Assembly (NCBI GenBank): GCA_945952585.1
Contig: CAMFII010000003.1
Coordinates: 62,001 to 126,000 of the forward strand
Direction of reading: 5' to 3'
DNA length: 64,000 bases
Origin: an uncultured Rhodobacter sp.
GTDB lineage: Bacteria; Pseudomonadota; Alphaproteobacteria; Rhodobacterales; Rhodobacteraceae
Notes under the pieces: model-generated
Seen by the model: only the letters and a program-made list of their open reading frames with translations
Told to the model about the DNA's origin: nothing
Databases searched by the model: none
Made by a program: the position numbers and the translations under genes
Shown: one piece after another, positions 1 through 8,979 of the stretch
Layout of the letters: the number at the start of each line of letters is the position of its first letter
Position numbering within the stretch: the stretch's first letter is position 1

Positions 1-116
1 ACACGCTTCTTTGCCTTTATGCCTGAATCCTGTCAGATTTCTATGTGACTAGTCGGCCTTGCCCGGATATGAGGGCGCGCACAGCGACCTATTGAGAGCT
101 GAGTTAGAGTAGAGAA
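1..116. other. Left edge, upstream region of galU
   Basis: No gene is supportable here. All three forward frames stop within the first 51 bases with no recognisable protein end, so this is most likely the 5' region of galU. I cannot point to a convincing promoter or a strong Shine-Dalgarno: the bases before the galU ATG are purine-rich (TAGAGTAGAGAA) but not a clean AGGAG. Confidence 0.5.
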
Positions 117-1013
117 ATGACAAAATACAAGGTGACTAAAGCCGTCTTCCCGGTTGCAGGTCTTGGAACCCGCTTCCTTCCGGCGACCAAGTCGATCCCG
201 AAAGAGATCATGACGCTCGTCGACCGGCCCCTGATCCAGTACGCGATCGACGAGGCGCGCGCGGCAGGCATCACCGAATTCATCTTCGTCACCTCGCGCG
301 GCAAAAGCGCGCTCGAGGATTATTTCGATCACGCACCGATCATCGAGGCCGAACTCAAGGCCAAGAACAAGAAAGATCTCCTCGAGGTCCTCAAGGCCAC
401 CGACATGGAGTCGGGCGCCATCGCCTATGTCCGTCAGCAGAAGGCGCTTGGCCTCGGCCATGCCGTCTGGTGCGCCCGGCGCCTTGTGGGCGATGAGCCT
501 TTCGCGGTCCTGCTGCCCGATGACGTGATCGCGGCCGAAAAACCTTGCCTGCAGCAGATGGTCGAGGCCTACGAGGAAACTGGCGGCAACATGGTCGCCG
601 CGATGGAAGTCTCGCCGGCCAAGGCATCGTCCTACGGCGTGCTCGACATCAAGGAAGACATGGGAACGCTTGTTACGGTCAAGGGCATGGTCGAAAAGCC
701 CAAGGCCGAGGAAGCGCCGTCGAACCTTGCCGTGATCGGCCGGTACATCCTGTCGCCAACGGTTCTGGACAACCTCAACCGCATGAAGCAGGGCGCCGGT
801 GGCGAGATCCAGTTGACCGACGCAATTGCCGACGAAATCACCGCTGGCAATCCGGTCTACGGCTTCCGCTTCCGTGGCCAGCGCTATGACTGCGGGTCCA
901 AGGCCGGGTTCCTGCAGGCCACGGTTGCCTTCGGTCTGGCCCGCAGCGACTTGGCCGAGGAGTTCTCGGACTACCTGCACCACATGATCGCGCAGCAGAA
1001 GGCGGCGCAATAA
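117..1013 (+). CDS. galU: UTP--glucose-1-phosphate uridylyltransferase
   Basis: Makes UDP-glucose from UTP and glucose-1-phosphate in the cytoplasm, the sugar donor for exopolysaccharide, capsule and LPS. At 298 aa it has the usual bacterial GalU length. The nucleotide-binding start is plain: AGLGTR at residues 14-19 followed by K25 in the SIPKE segment, then the LGHAVWCA and MVEKPKAEE stretches typical of the family. It is the first gene of a forward run of five; the next start lies 3 bp after its stop, so the glycosyltransferases and sulfotransferase that follow are probably co-transcribed with it. That context suggests the UDP-glucose feeds a surface glycan. Confidence 0.95.
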   Translation: MTKYKVTKAVFPVAGLGTRFLPATKSIPKEIMTLVDRPLIQYAIDEARAAGITEFIFVTSRGKSALEDYFDHAPIIEAELKAKNKKDLLEVLKATDMESGAIAYVRQQKALGLGHAVWCARRLVGDEPFAVLLPDDVIAAEKPCLQQMVEAYEETGGNMVAAMEVSPAKASSYGVLDIKEDMGTLVTVKGMVEKPKAEEAPSNLAVIGRYILSPTVLDNLNRMKQGAGGEIQLTDAIADEITAGNPVYGFRFRGQRYDCGSKAGFLQATVAFGLARSDLAEEFSDYLHHMIAQQKAAQ

Positions 1014-1016
1014 CAG

Positions 1017-2207
1017 GTGGTTGCCCCTCCGGCGCGAATCCTGGACCTGACGCGGCTCGTTTCGCGGATCGGGTCAGGACCGCCGACCGGGGTGGATCGG
1101 GTCGAGTTTGCCTATCTCGACCGGTTCCTGAATGACCCGATCCCCGTCTTCGGCCTTGCCAGGGCCGGGCGGGGATTTTTCTTGCTGGACCGCCGTGGAC
1201 TGGTGCGGTTTCGGCAGTCTCTCGGTAACCCGACGCCGCCGGACCAGGACGGCCGAAGTCTGCTTACTCCCCTCTCGATTGCGAGCGGCCCGCTTGCGGC
1301 CTACTTGCTGCGGCGCCATGTGCCGGCGGGTGCGGACTATTACAACGTCGGACACGCCAACCTGTCCCGCTGGCGGCTAAGGGCGATACGTCGGTTCGCT
1401 CGCTGCCGGGTCACCGTGCTGATCCACGACGTGATCCCTTTACGCCATCCGGAGTTTTCCCGGCCCGACGCCACGGCCAGTTTCCGACGCAAGTTGAAGG
1501 CAGCGGCGTGGGAGGCTGATCGCATCATCTGCACCTGCGCCACCACGGGGGCGGATGTACGCGCAGCGCTCGCCAACCTTGGTCGCGTCCCCCCGATGGT
1601 GATAGCCCCCCTCGGGATCAACCACGTCGAGGCCGTGCCGTCGCAGCGGGTCACCGAGTTGCTGGCGGGAAGACCCTACTTTCTGGCCGTCGGCACGATC
1701 GAGCCGCGCAAGGGCTATGATTTCCTGCTGGACCTTTGGGAGGACATGCACAGGACCCGCCCCAAGGCGGAAACCCCTTGCCTCGTCATCGCCGGCCGTC
1801 GGGGTTGGCGCAATGACGCAGTCTTCCGCCGTCTCGACAGCCTGCCGACGATCGGCGGGACGGTCTTGGAGTTCTCAGACCTGCCGGACGGCGCGATTGC
1901 TGCGCTGATGGACGATGCCGAAGCCTTGCTGTTTCCGTCGTTGGCCGAAGGCTATGGGCTGCCAACGATCGAGGCCGCCGCGCGGGGTTGCCCGGTGCTT
2001 TGCCTTCCCCTGCCGGTATTCGACGAATTGCTAGGTGACTATCCGGTTTACCTGAAGGAATCCGACGGTTATTCTTGGTTGGGAACGATGGACGGGCTGA
2101 TAAAGACAGGCCGGCAGCGCGACAGGACGGAACGACGGAGAAGCACAAGCCGCCGACCGCCTGAATGGGAAAGCCATTTCAACCGCGTCTTAAGCCAGCC
2201 GCTATAG
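1017..2207 (+). CDS. Glycosyltransferase, GT4/GT1 family (GT-B fold)
   Basis: Predicted to transfer a sugar from a nucleotide-sugar donor onto a growing surface polysaccharide. The 396-aa protein shows the C-terminal GT-B signature: a VGTIEPRKG segment near residues 223-231, a VIAGRRGW segment, and an E-x7-E type donor-binding motif in EGYGLPTIE near 310-318. The start is a GTG 3 bp after the galU stop; no ATG fits the N-terminus. Acceptor and donor cannot be read from sequence. The N-terminal acceptor half is arginine-rich and shows no signal peptide, consistent with a cytoplasmic or peripheral enzyme. Function by family and operon context only. Confidence 0.8.
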   Translation: MVAPPARILDLTRLVSRIGSGPPTGVDRVEFAYLDRFLNDPIPVFGLARAGRGFFLLDRRGLVRFRQSLGNPTPPDQDGRSLLTPLSIASGPLAAYLLRRHVPAGADYYNVGHANLSRWRLRAIRRFARCRVTVLIHDVIPLRHPEFSRPDATASFRRKLKAAAWEADRIICTCATTGADVRAALANLGRVPPMVIAPLGINHVEAVPSQRVTELLAGRPYFLAVGTIEPRKGYDFLLDLWEDMHRTRPKAETPCLVIAGRRGWRNDAVFRRLDSLPTIGGTVLEFSDLPDGAIAALMDDAEALLFPSLAEGYGLPTIEAAARGCPVLCLPLPVFDELLGDYPVYLKESDGYSWLGTMDGLIKTGRQRDRTERRRSTSRRPPEWESHFNRVLSQPL

Positions 2208-2246
2208 TCCGATCCAAGAGGCGCGGTATCGGGGGCAGGGCGCGGA

Positions 2247-3257
2247 TTGGACTTGTTCAGGAGTTATAGGCTGCGTCTGATCCGCCGTCGCTGGCGGTTC
2301 CGCGCCTGGCGCAAGGGCCGGGAACTACGCCCGCTCATGAGCCGGGTGCAAAGCATTCGCCGACACGACATCCTGGCCTTCGTCGTCCTGCGCAACGAAC
2401 GTATCCGGCTGCCCTATTTCCTGGACTACTACCGCAAGCTGGGCGTCAATCATTTCCTGATCGTGGACAATGGCTCGACCGATGGCTCGCGGGAATGGCT
2501 GGCAGAACAGCTCGATGTGTCGCTTTGGCATACCGAGGCGAGCTACAAGCGGGCCCGGTTCGGGATGGACTGGCTCAACGGCCTCTTGCGCAGGTATGGG
2601 CATGGTCACTGGACGCTGACCGTCGATCCCGACGAGTTCTTCGTCTACCCATTCTGCGATACCCGCCCGCTTCGGGCACTTACCGACTGGCTCGACAGCT
2701 CGGCGATCCGGTCCTTCTCGGCGATGCTTCTGGACATGTATCCGAAGGGACCGATCGACGCCGAACCCTATCGCGAAGGTCAGGACCCGTTCGAGATTGC
2801 CAGCTGGTTCGACTCCGGCAATTACCAGATCGCGCGGGACAAGACCTATGGCAACCTGTGGATCCAGGGGGGACCGCGGGCCAGGCAGTTCTTTCAGGAT
2901 GTACCCGCCCGGGCGCCGGCACTGAACAAGATCCCGCTGGTGAAATGGCACCGCAACTATGTCTTTGCCAGTTCCACCCACATGCTGCTGCCGCGTGGCC
3001 TGAACCTCGTCTACGACGAGCAGGGGGGCGAAAAGGCATCGGGCTGCCTGCTGCACGCCAAGTTCCTTGATACCTTCCCGGCCAAGGCCGAGGAGGAAAT
3101 GGATCGAAAACAACACTACGCGGCCAGTCACGAGTATCGCGCCTATCGCGAGGGCTTGACCCGTCAGCCCGAGCTTTGGTGCAAGTGGTCGGAGAAATAC
3201 ATCAACTGGCGCCAGCTCGAGATCCTCGGGCTGATGTCGAAGGGAAACTGGGCATGA
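2247..3257 (+). CDS. Glycosyltransferase family 2-like protein
   Basis: A 336-aa GT-A-type transferase of the Glyco_tranf_2_4 kind. It has a basic N-terminus, then an FVVLRNE strand, DNGSTDGS at about residues 74-81 (nucleotide contact) and a metal-binding DPDEFF at about 127-132. A long C-terminal part contains HRNYVF and a HAKFLDTF segment typical of this group. The start is a TTG 39 bp after the preceding stop. Third gene of the galU operon. The DPDE motif recurs in the unlinked transferase at 11.3-13.9 kb, suggesting related first domains. Confidence 0.8.
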   Translation: MDLFRSYRLRLIRRRWRFRAWRKGRELRPLMSRVQSIRRHDILAFVVLRNERIRLPYFLDYYRKLGVNHFLIVDNGSTDGSREWLAEQLDVSLWHTEASYKRARFGMDWLNGLLRRYGHGHWTLTVDPDEFFVYPFCDTRPLRALTDWLDSSAIRSFSAMLLDMYPKGPIDAEPYREGQDPFEIASWFDSGNYQIARDKTYGNLWIQGGPRARQFFQDVPARAPALNKIPLVKWHRNYVFASSTHMLLPRGLNLVYDEQGGEKASGCLLHAKFLDTFPAKAEEEMDRKQHYAASHEYRAYREGLTRQPELWCKWSEKYINWRQLEILGLMSKGNWA

Positions 3258-3270
3258 AGGCGGGCGCTGC

Positions 3271-4968
3271 TTGACCGTCGGGTTCATCATGCTGTGTCAT
3301 ACGGCGCTGGATCGCGCCGCACAGGTGGCCCGCCACCTGGCTGAACGTGGCTGTCCGGTCGTCATCCATATCGACCGGCGCACGAAACGACGCCCCGTCC
3401 ATCGTCTCCACGAATTGCTGAAGGATGTCCCGGACATCCGCTTTTGCCGGCGGCACCCCTGCGAATGGGGCGGCTGGGGTCTTGTCGCCGCCACTCAGAC
3501 GGCCGCCGAGGTGATGTTGAAGGAATTCCCCCAGGTCCGGCATGTGATGCTTGCCTCGGGTTCCTGCCTGCCGCTTCGTCCGGTCGCCGAACTCGTCGAC
3601 TATCTGGATGCCCGGCCACGGACGGATTTCATCGAAAGCGTGACCACCACCGATGTCGGCTGGACCGTCGGCGGGCTGGACGAGGAACGATTCACGCTGC
3701 GGTTCCCGTTTTCCTGGCGCAAGCAGCGCCGGCTGTTCGACGCCTATGTCAAGCTTCAGCGCAGGGTTGGTTTCCGCCGGAACATTCCGGAGGGGATCGT
3801 GCCCCATCTGGGAAGCCAGTGGTGGTGCCTGACGCGTCGCACGCTTTCCGCCATCCTTGAAAGCCCTGACCGGGCCGAGCATGATCGGTATTTCCGCAAG
3901 GTCTGGATCCCCGACGAAAGTTACTTCCAGACCCTTGTGCGGCTCTATTCCGACCAGGTCGAAAGCCGGTCACTGACCCTGTCGAAGTTCGACTTTCAGG
4001 GCAAACCCCACATCTTCTACGACGATCACCTGCAACTGCTGCGCCGGTCAGATTGCTTCATCGCCCGCAAGATCTGGTCCCATGCTGAGCGGCTTTACGC
4101 GACCTTCCTGTCGGATGACATCGCGGGACAGCCCCGGGCCGAGCCCAATCCCGGTAAGATCGATCGGCTGTTCGCAAAGGCCGTCGAACGGCGGACACGC
4201 GGGCGGCCCGGACTTTATATGCAAAGCCGCTTTCCCGGTGCGGAATGGGAACCCAGCCGGACCTGTTCCGCCTATTCCGTCTTCGAAGGCTTCGCCGATG
4301 TGTTTGAAAACTTCGACACCTGGCTTGGTCGGGCGGCCGGAATGCGGGTCCATGGCCACCTGTTCGCGGCGGACAAAGTTCATTTCGCGGGTGGAGAGTC
4401 GGCTTACAGTGGCGCGCTCTGCGACAGCCCGGCGCTGCGCGATCGCAATCCGGCGGCCTTCCTGAGCAGCCTGATCTGGAACACGCGCGGGGAACGGCAG
4501 TGCTTCCTGTTTGGTCCGCGCGACGTGCAGGCGGTTTCTGACCTGCTTGCCGCCGACGTGAATGCCCATGTCTCGGTCATTTCCGGTGCCTGGTCGATCC
4601 CGCTGTTCAAGGCCAACCTCAACTTCGCGGAAATCCGTCGTGAAGCCGCCCGGCTGCAGAAGATCGAGCTGGCTCATCTGGACTTGTTGCGCCGTCCTCA
4701 ATCCAAGGCCCGGGTCAGGGTCTGGACCTTGGCCGAATTCATCGAGAACCCGATGGAACCGCTGCAAACCATCGTCGACGAGATCAGCCCGCGGTCACTC
4801 CGGCGCCTGACAGAGGTGCCGCGGATGACCGACCTGACCGGCTTTGGCCAGTTCCTCCAGAACTTGCGCAATCAGGGGATGCAGCCTGTCCTCATGGGGG
4901 ATTTCCCCGTGGGGAATGACGACCAGCAGGGCGACAACCGCCGCGGCCGTCCTTACCTGGTCCGCTAG
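3271..4968 (+). CDS. Core-2/I-branching-type beta-1,6-N-acetylglucosaminyltransferase with extended C-terminus
   Basis: The first ~300 residues match the GT14 core-2/I-branching fold found in some bacterial glycan clusters: HIDRR near residues 31-35, SGSCLPLRP near 97-105, and IPDESYFQTL near 213-222, where the acidic residue is the likely base. The remaining ~260 residues form a second region without a motif I recognise; a C-terminal family of unknown function (I recall DUF5928) accompanies this enzyme in Rhodobacterales. The start is TTG at 3271, because the ATG at 3253 runs into a stop; an ATG at 3289 is the alternative. Stop and next start are 3 bp apart. Predicted to add a branching amino sugar to the cluster's glycan. 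Confidence 0.75.
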   Translation: MTVGFIMLCHTALDRAAQVARHLAERGCPVVIHIDRRTKRRPVHRLHELLKDVPDIRFCRRHPCEWGGWGLVAATQTAAEVMLKEFPQVRHVMLASGSCLPLRPVAELVDYLDARPRTDFIESVTTTDVGWTVGGLDEERFTLRFPFSWRKQRRLFDAYVKLQRRVGFRRNIPEGIVPHLGSQWWCLTRRTLSAILESPDRAEHDRYFRKVWIPDESYFQTLVRLYSDQVESRSLTLSKFDFQGKPHIFYDDHLQLLRRSDCFIARKIWSHAERLYATFLSDDIAGQPRAEPNPGKIDRLFAKAVERRTRGRPGLYMQSRFPGAEWEPSRTCSAYSVFEGFADVFENFDTWLGRAAGMRVHGHLFAADKVHFAGGESAYSGALCDSPALRDRNPAAFLSSLIWNTRGERQCFLFGPRDVQAVSDLLAADVNAHVSVISGAWSIPLFKANLNFAEIRREAARLQKIELAHLDLLRRPQSKARVRVWTLAEFIENPMEPLQTIVDEISPRSLRRLTEVPRMTDLTGFGQFLQNLRNQGMQPVLMGDFPVGNDDQQGDNRRGRPYLVR

Positions 4969-4971
4969 GGC

Positions 4972-6360
4972 ATGGGAGGGTTCTCCAGCTTCGTGGTGCT
5001 CGGCGGCATGCGCACGGGGTCGAACTATCTTGAGGCAAACCTGAACGCGCTTCCCGGGCTCCACTGTCTGGGCGAACTCTTCAATCCACATTTCTTCGGC
5101 AAGAAGGATCAGGTCGATGCCTTCGGATTTGACCTCGCTGCCCGCGACCGTGATCCCCTTGGGGTGCTCGCCCGGATCAGGGCGGCGCATGACGGCCTGA
5201 CCGGCTTCCGGCTTTTCCACGATCACGACGCCCGGGTTCTGGACGCGGTCCTGTCCGATCCGGGCTGCGCCAAGATCGTCCTGACCCGCAACCCGCTCGA
5301 CAGCTATGTCTCGCTGAAGATCGCGCAGGAAACCAACCAGTGGATGCTGCGCAATCCGAAGAACCTGAAGACCGCGAAAATCAGGTTCGACGGAGAAGAG
5401 TTCGCCGCCCACATCGCCGCCCAGCAAGACTTCCAACAGTCGATCCTGCACGCGCTCCAGGTCAGCGGGCAGACCGCGTTCTACCTTGATTACGAAGACA
5501 TCGGCGATGTTGCGGTGCTGTCCGGACTTGCCCGCTTCCTTGGGATCGACGCAGCCATCGAGGCTCCGGATTCGACCCTGAAGAAGCAGAACCCGGAAGA
5601 AATCGAAACCAAGGTCACCAATCCTGGGGCCATCGCAACGGCCATCCAGCGGCTGGACAGGTTCAACCTGTCACGCACCCCGAATTTCGAACCCCGGCGA
5701 GGTCCTGCGGTTCCGACCATGATCGTCGCACGCGAGGCTCCACTGCTGTTCCTGCCGATCAAGGCCGGTCCGGAGGCCGAGGTTGTGGCCTGGCTTTCAG
5801 CGGTCGGCGGTTCAGTGGAAAGCGGTCTCAGCCAGAAGGACTTGCGGCAATGGAAGCGGGCCCGGCCCGGCCATCGCAGCTTCACCATGCTGCGCCATCC
5901 GGTAGAGCGTGCCTACGCTGCCTTCATCGACCGGGTGCTGAACGGGCAAGCCAGCGAAGTCCGGCGCGCGCTTAAACGTCAACATGGGGTCGACCTGCCG
6001 GAGGGCGCAGAGGCCGGTGAAGCCGCGCAGCTTCGGTCCGGCTTTCTGGGCTTCCTGCGCTTTGTGCGAATGAACCTGTCCGGCCAGACCGCGCTGAAGG
6101 TCGATGCCCACTGGGCGACGCAGGCCGCGATCATCCAGGGGTTTGCCCAGATCGTGCCCCCCGATGCGATCCTCCGCGAGGCGGAAGCGGCCGCAGCCCT
6201 GCGCCAGTTGTCCGAGCAGGCCGGCTGTCCGAGCCGCGACTATTCTCCGGCGCCAGAGCCGAAACATCTGGCGGCGATCTACGATGACGAAATCGAACGT
6301 GCCGCGCAGGATGCCTTCCAGCGCGACTATGTCACCTTTGGCTTCGCACGCTGGCGCTAG
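4972..6360 (+). CDS. NodH-like sulfotransferase
   Basis: Predicted to move sulfate from PAPS to a carbohydrate hydroxyl. The N-terminal half has the 5'-phosphosulfate loop GGMRTGSNYLE at residues 11-21 and a 3'-phosphate segment LTRNPLDSYVSL near 103-114. The second half carries a degenerate copy: a LPIKAG strand near residue 260 and LRHPVERAYAAF near 306-317. The 462-aa protein may therefore be two sulfotransferase-like modules, the second with an altered P-loop. ATG start 3 bp after the previous stop. It is the last gene of the operon and converges on ptsN with a 2-bp gap. The adjacent galU and transferases suggest a sulfated capsule or exopolysaccharide. Confidence 0.75.
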   Translation: MGGFSSFVVLGGMRTGSNYLEANLNALPGLHCLGELFNPHFFGKKDQVDAFGFDLAARDRDPLGVLARIRAAHDGLTGFRLFHDHDARVLDAVLSDPGCAKIVLTRNPLDSYVSLKIAQETNQWMLRNPKNLKTAKIRFDGEEFAAHIAAQQDFQQSILHALQVSGQTAFYLDYEDIGDVAVLSGLARFLGIDAAIEAPDSTLKKQNPEEIETKVTNPGAIATAIQRLDRFNLSRTPNFEPRRGPAVPTMIVAREAPLLFLPIKAGPEAEVVAWLSAVGGSVESGLSQKDLRQWKRARPGHRSFTMLRHPVERAYAAFIDRVLNGQASEVRRALKRQHGVDLPEGAEAGEAAQLRSGFLGFLRFVRMNLSGQTALKVDAHWATQAAIIQGFAQIVPPDAILREAEAAAALRQLSEQAGCPSRDYSPAPEPKHLAAIYDDEIERAAQDAFQRDYVTFGFARWR

Positions 6361-6362
6361 GC

Positions 6363-6827
6363 TCAGGCAGCCTGGGTGGTCCGGGCTTCGGTCAGGATGG
6401 CATAAAGCTTCGCCGGGTCGGTATTGGCCCGAAGTTTCGCGCAGACCGTCGGGTCGCGCATCGTGCGGCTGACAAGCGCCAGCGCCTTCAGGTGGTCGAC
6501 GCCCGAATCCTTCGGCGCAAACAGCGCAAAGACCAGGTCGACCGGCTGGCGGTCGACCGAGTCGAAGTCGAGCGGCTTTTCGAGACGCAGGAAGATACCG
6601 ACTATACCTGGAAGATCCTCCAGCCGCGCGTGGGGCAGAGCGATGCCGTGGCCAACGCCGGTCGGGCCGAGGCTTTCGCGCTCTTGCAGGCCATCGATGG
6701 CCACGGCGGCGTTCAGTCCGTAGGCTTGGGCCCCGATATCACCCAACTCCTGGAACAGGCGTTTCTTGCTGGTCAGGGTGCCGAGAACCCGCACGGCACC
6801 CGGTTTCAGCAGCTTGGAGAGTTCCAT
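6363..6827 (-). CDS. ptsN: PTS IIA-like nitrogen-regulatory protein (EIIA-Ntr)
   Basis: Phosphoacceptor of the nitrogen PTS, which couples PEP and nitrogen status to targets such as potassium transport and stringent response rather than sugar import. At 154 aa it is a standard EIIA-Ntr. The phosphorylated histidine lies in GIALPHARL (H66), with H60 in the preceding VGHG. It follows hpf on the minus strand with a 29-bp gap, the usual partner in proteobacteria; rpoN, often beside them, is not here. Confidence 0.93.
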   Translation of the reverse strand: MELSKLLKPGAVRVLGTLTSKKRLFQELGDIGAQAYGLNAAVAIDGLQERESLGPTGVGHGIALPHARLEDLPGIVGIFLRLEKPLDFDSVDRQPVDLVFALFAPKDSGVDHLKALALVSRTMRDPTVCAKLRANTDPAKLYAILTEARTTQAA

Positions 6828-6856
6828 ATCTAGATCAGTTCCCGCGCCTGCTTGCG

Positions 6857-7432
6857 CTATTTGCTGTTGCGCGGATCGATCCAGCCAATGTTTCCGTCAT
6901 CGCGCCTGTAGACGACATTGACCCCGCCATGCCCTTCGTTGCGGAAGACCAGCATGCGCTGGCCAGCAAGTTCCAGCTGCATCACGGCTTCGCCGACGGT
7001 GATCGAAGGAATCTTCGTCTCCATCTCGGCGATCACGATGGGCTGGAGGCTGTCGGCCTCAGCATCCTCGGTCTCCTCGGATGGGGCGAGGATATAGGAG
7101 GAGCCGGGATCGAATTCAACTGGTGCCGTGCGGTCACGGTGATGGCTGCGCAGACGGCGCTTGTAGCGGCGCAGCTGTTTGTCCAGTTTTTCGCGGCAAC
7201 TTTCGAAAGCGGCATAGACTTCGGCTGCGTGACCCTTCGCCTGCGCTGTCAGGCCGGTCGAAAGGTGGATGACGCTTTCGCAGATGAACTCATGGCCAAC
7301 ACGGCTGAAGACCACGATGCATTCGGTCGGACGCTGGGCGTATTTTTCAACGACCTCGCCCAATTCCGCTTTCACATGGGTCTGCAGCGCCTCCCCGATG
7401 TCGATCTGCTTGCCGCTGATCTGATACCGCAT
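6857..7432 (-). CDS. hpf: Ribosome hibernation promoting factor, long form
   Basis: Binds the 30S decoding region in starvation and dimerises 70S ribosomes. The 191-aa length and two-part structure (N-terminal beta-alpha fold to about residue 100, linker with an acidic stretch, C-terminal dimerisation domain ending in VNVVYRRDDGNIGWIDPR) mark the long form. The start is chosen at the ATG preceded by GGAGGAACC and beginning MRYQISGK; a 37-codon upstream extension in frame lacks family similarity. Upstream of ptsN and separated from lptB by 246 bp containing an inverted repeat, so it probably has its own promoter. Confidence 0.92.
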   Translation of the reverse strand: MRYQISGKQIDIGEALQTHVKAELGEVVEKYAQRPTECIVVFSRVGHEFICESVIHLSTGLTAQAKGHAAEVYAAFESCREKLDKQLRRYKRRLRSHHRDRTAPVEFDPGSSYILAPSEETEDAEADSLQPIVIAEMETKIPSITVGEAVMQLELAGQRMLVFRNEGHGGVNVVYRRDDGNIGWIDPRNSK

Positions 7433-7646
7433 GGTTCCTCCTTCAGATGGTCGCTCGGCCAAGGGGATGCGCGGGTGCCACGACCCGGCCACCTGCGCAT
7501 CCAGAATTCTCGGAAAATCCTCGCCCGGCACTGACTCGCTCACAGGGGGCAGACATTCTGCCTGTGCCGGGAGAGTCGGTAAGGGCGACTTGCGCTTGCA
7601 TCCAGATCATTTGGCGGCAGATCAGCCTGCAAAGTCAACTGCATCG

Positions 7647-7671
7647 TCATGGGATTGTCGTCATCCCATGA
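7647..7671. repeat. 9-bp perfect inverted repeat downstream of lptB
   Basis: TCATGGGAT and ATCCCATGA face each other across a 7-base spacer, starting 8 bp past the lptB stop on the minus strand. It could fold as a hairpin at the end of the lpt transcript or act as an operator upstream of hpf-ptsN. There is no T-run after it on the minus strand, so I do not call an intrinsic terminator. The rest of 7433-7678 shows nothing else I can support. Confidence 0.5.
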
Positions 7672-7678
7672 GCCGGTC

Positions 7679-8440
7679 TCAGCCGATGCGGAAATCCCGG
7701 CCCAGATAGACGCGGCGGACATTCTCGTCCCGCACCACCTCGTCGGTCGTCCCGCTCATCAGCACCGCACCATCGTTCAGGATATAGGCGCGATCGACGA
7801 TCTCCAGCGTCTCGCGGACGTTGTGATCGGTGATGAGCACACCCAGCCCGCGTTCCTTCAGATCGTGGACAAGCTGGCGGATATCCCCGACTGCAATCGG
7901 GTCGACGCCCGCGAAAGGTTCGTCGAGCAGAAGGTATTTCGGCTCGGCCGCGAGGCAGCGCGCGATCTCGACCCGACGGCGTTCGCCCCCGGAAAGTGCC
8001 AGCGCCGGTGCGCGGCGAATATGGGTGATCGAGAAATCCGACAGAAGCTCTTCCAGCCGCTCGCGCCGGCGACGCAGCTCAGGTTCGCGAATCTCAAGGA
8101 CGGCTAGGATGTTGTCCTCGACCGAGAGGCCGCGAAAGATCGAGACCTCCTGCGGCAGGTAGCCGATGCCAAGCCGCGCCCGCCGATACATTGGCAGGCC
8201 GGTGACGTCCCTTCCATCGATGACGATCTGCCCGCCCTCGGGCGAGACCAGACCGGCAATCGAATAGAAGCAGGTGGTCTTGCCCGACCCGTTGGGGCCA
8301 AGCAGGGCCACGACTTCGCCCCGCTGAAGGTGCAGGCTCATGTCACGGATTACCGGGCGGCGCTTGTAGCTTTTGCGCAGGTGCCGCACATGCAGCCCGG
8401 CCGACCCTTCGGCCACGGTAAGGACAGGATCCGGGCTCAC
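7679..8440 (-). CDS. lptB: LPS export ABC transporter ATP-binding protein
   Basis: Cytoplasmic ATPase that powers lipopolysaccharide extraction from the inner membrane with LptF/LptG. The 253 aa carry Walker [10 protein letters not shown] near residues 48-56, the ABC signature LSGGERRR, Walker [13 protein letters not shown] and the switch His in [10 protein letters not shown]. Its ATG overlaps the lptA stop by four bases (ATGA), so translation is coupled. LptFG are not in the window. Confidence 0.95.
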   Translation of the reverse strand: MSPDPVLTVAEGSAGLHVRHLRKSYKRRPVIRDMSLHLQRGEVVALLGPNGSGKTTCFYSIAGLVSPEGGQIVIDGRDVTGLPMYRRARLGIGYLPQEVSIFRGLSVEDNILAVLEIREPELRRRRERLEELLSDFSITHIRRAPALALSGGERRRVEIARCLAAEPKYLLLDEPFAGVDPIAVGDIRQLVHDLKERGLGVLITDHNVRETLEIVDRAYILNDGAVLMSGTTDEVVRDENVRRVYLGRDFRIG

Positions 8441-8979
8441 GGTTGGGTGCCCGACACCTGGCCGGGGATGAAGACCGTCTGGACGCGACCTTCCATCAGA
8501 CCCGTACCGGTGACCAGATCGACATTGAGGCGCTGCCCCGAGATCGCACTTGTACCTTGGGTCAGAAGCACGTTGCCCGTCATCAGCACGTGCCCGTCAT
8601 CGACCGTATAGACCGCTTCTTGCGATTCCGCCGACTCGCCGGCATTGACCAGCGTCACCCCGCCCGTCGCATGCATCCGCGTGATCTTCTTGGTGGTTTC
8701 GGCGTATTCGACGGTAACCGAAGGTGCGGTCAGCCGCATCTCGCCCTGCACCACCAGCACGTTGCCGGTAAAGATCGCCGTTCCATTCGCCTGGTTGACG
8801 GTGAGCTGGTCAGAGGTCACCTCGACGGGTTTGGTCGGATCGCCCTTCATGCTGCCGAAGGCGACATTCGTGCCCTGAGCCTGTGCCAGTGCGTATGTCG
8901 GCGCCGGCAGCAGAAGAAGGCTCAGGCAGAGCGCGCGCAGCATGAATGGCATCCGGTCTCGCAAATCGGCAAATGTCAT
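8437..8979 (-). CDS. lptA: LPS transport periplasmic bridge protein LptA
   Basis: Forms the periplasmic beta-jellyroll bridge that carries LPS to the outer membrane. The 180-aa product starts with a charged stretch and a hydrophobic segment at about residues 12-32 ending in ALAQA, consistent with a signal peptide. The OstA-like repeat follows: [33 protein letters not shown]. Overlaps lptC upstream by ATGA and lptB downstream by the same arrangement. Confidence 0.9.
   Translation of the reverse strand: MTFADLRDRMPFMLRALCLSLLLLPAPTYALAQAQGTNVAFGSMKGDPTKPVEVTSDQLTVNQANGTAIFTGNVLVVQGEMRLTAPSVTVEYAETTKKITRMHATGGVTLVNAGESAESQEAVYTVDDGHVLMTGNVLLTQGTSAISGQRLNVDLVTGTGLMEGRVQTVFIPGQVSGTQP

Noticed and set aside
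33-1010. 325-codon open frame antisense to galU
   Set aside because: High-GC third-position shadow of galU: no ribosome-binding site, no family resemblance, fully overlapped by a clear gene.
2325-3290. 321-codon antisense frame over the GT2 gene
   Set aside because: Shadow of a well-supported glycosyltransferase.
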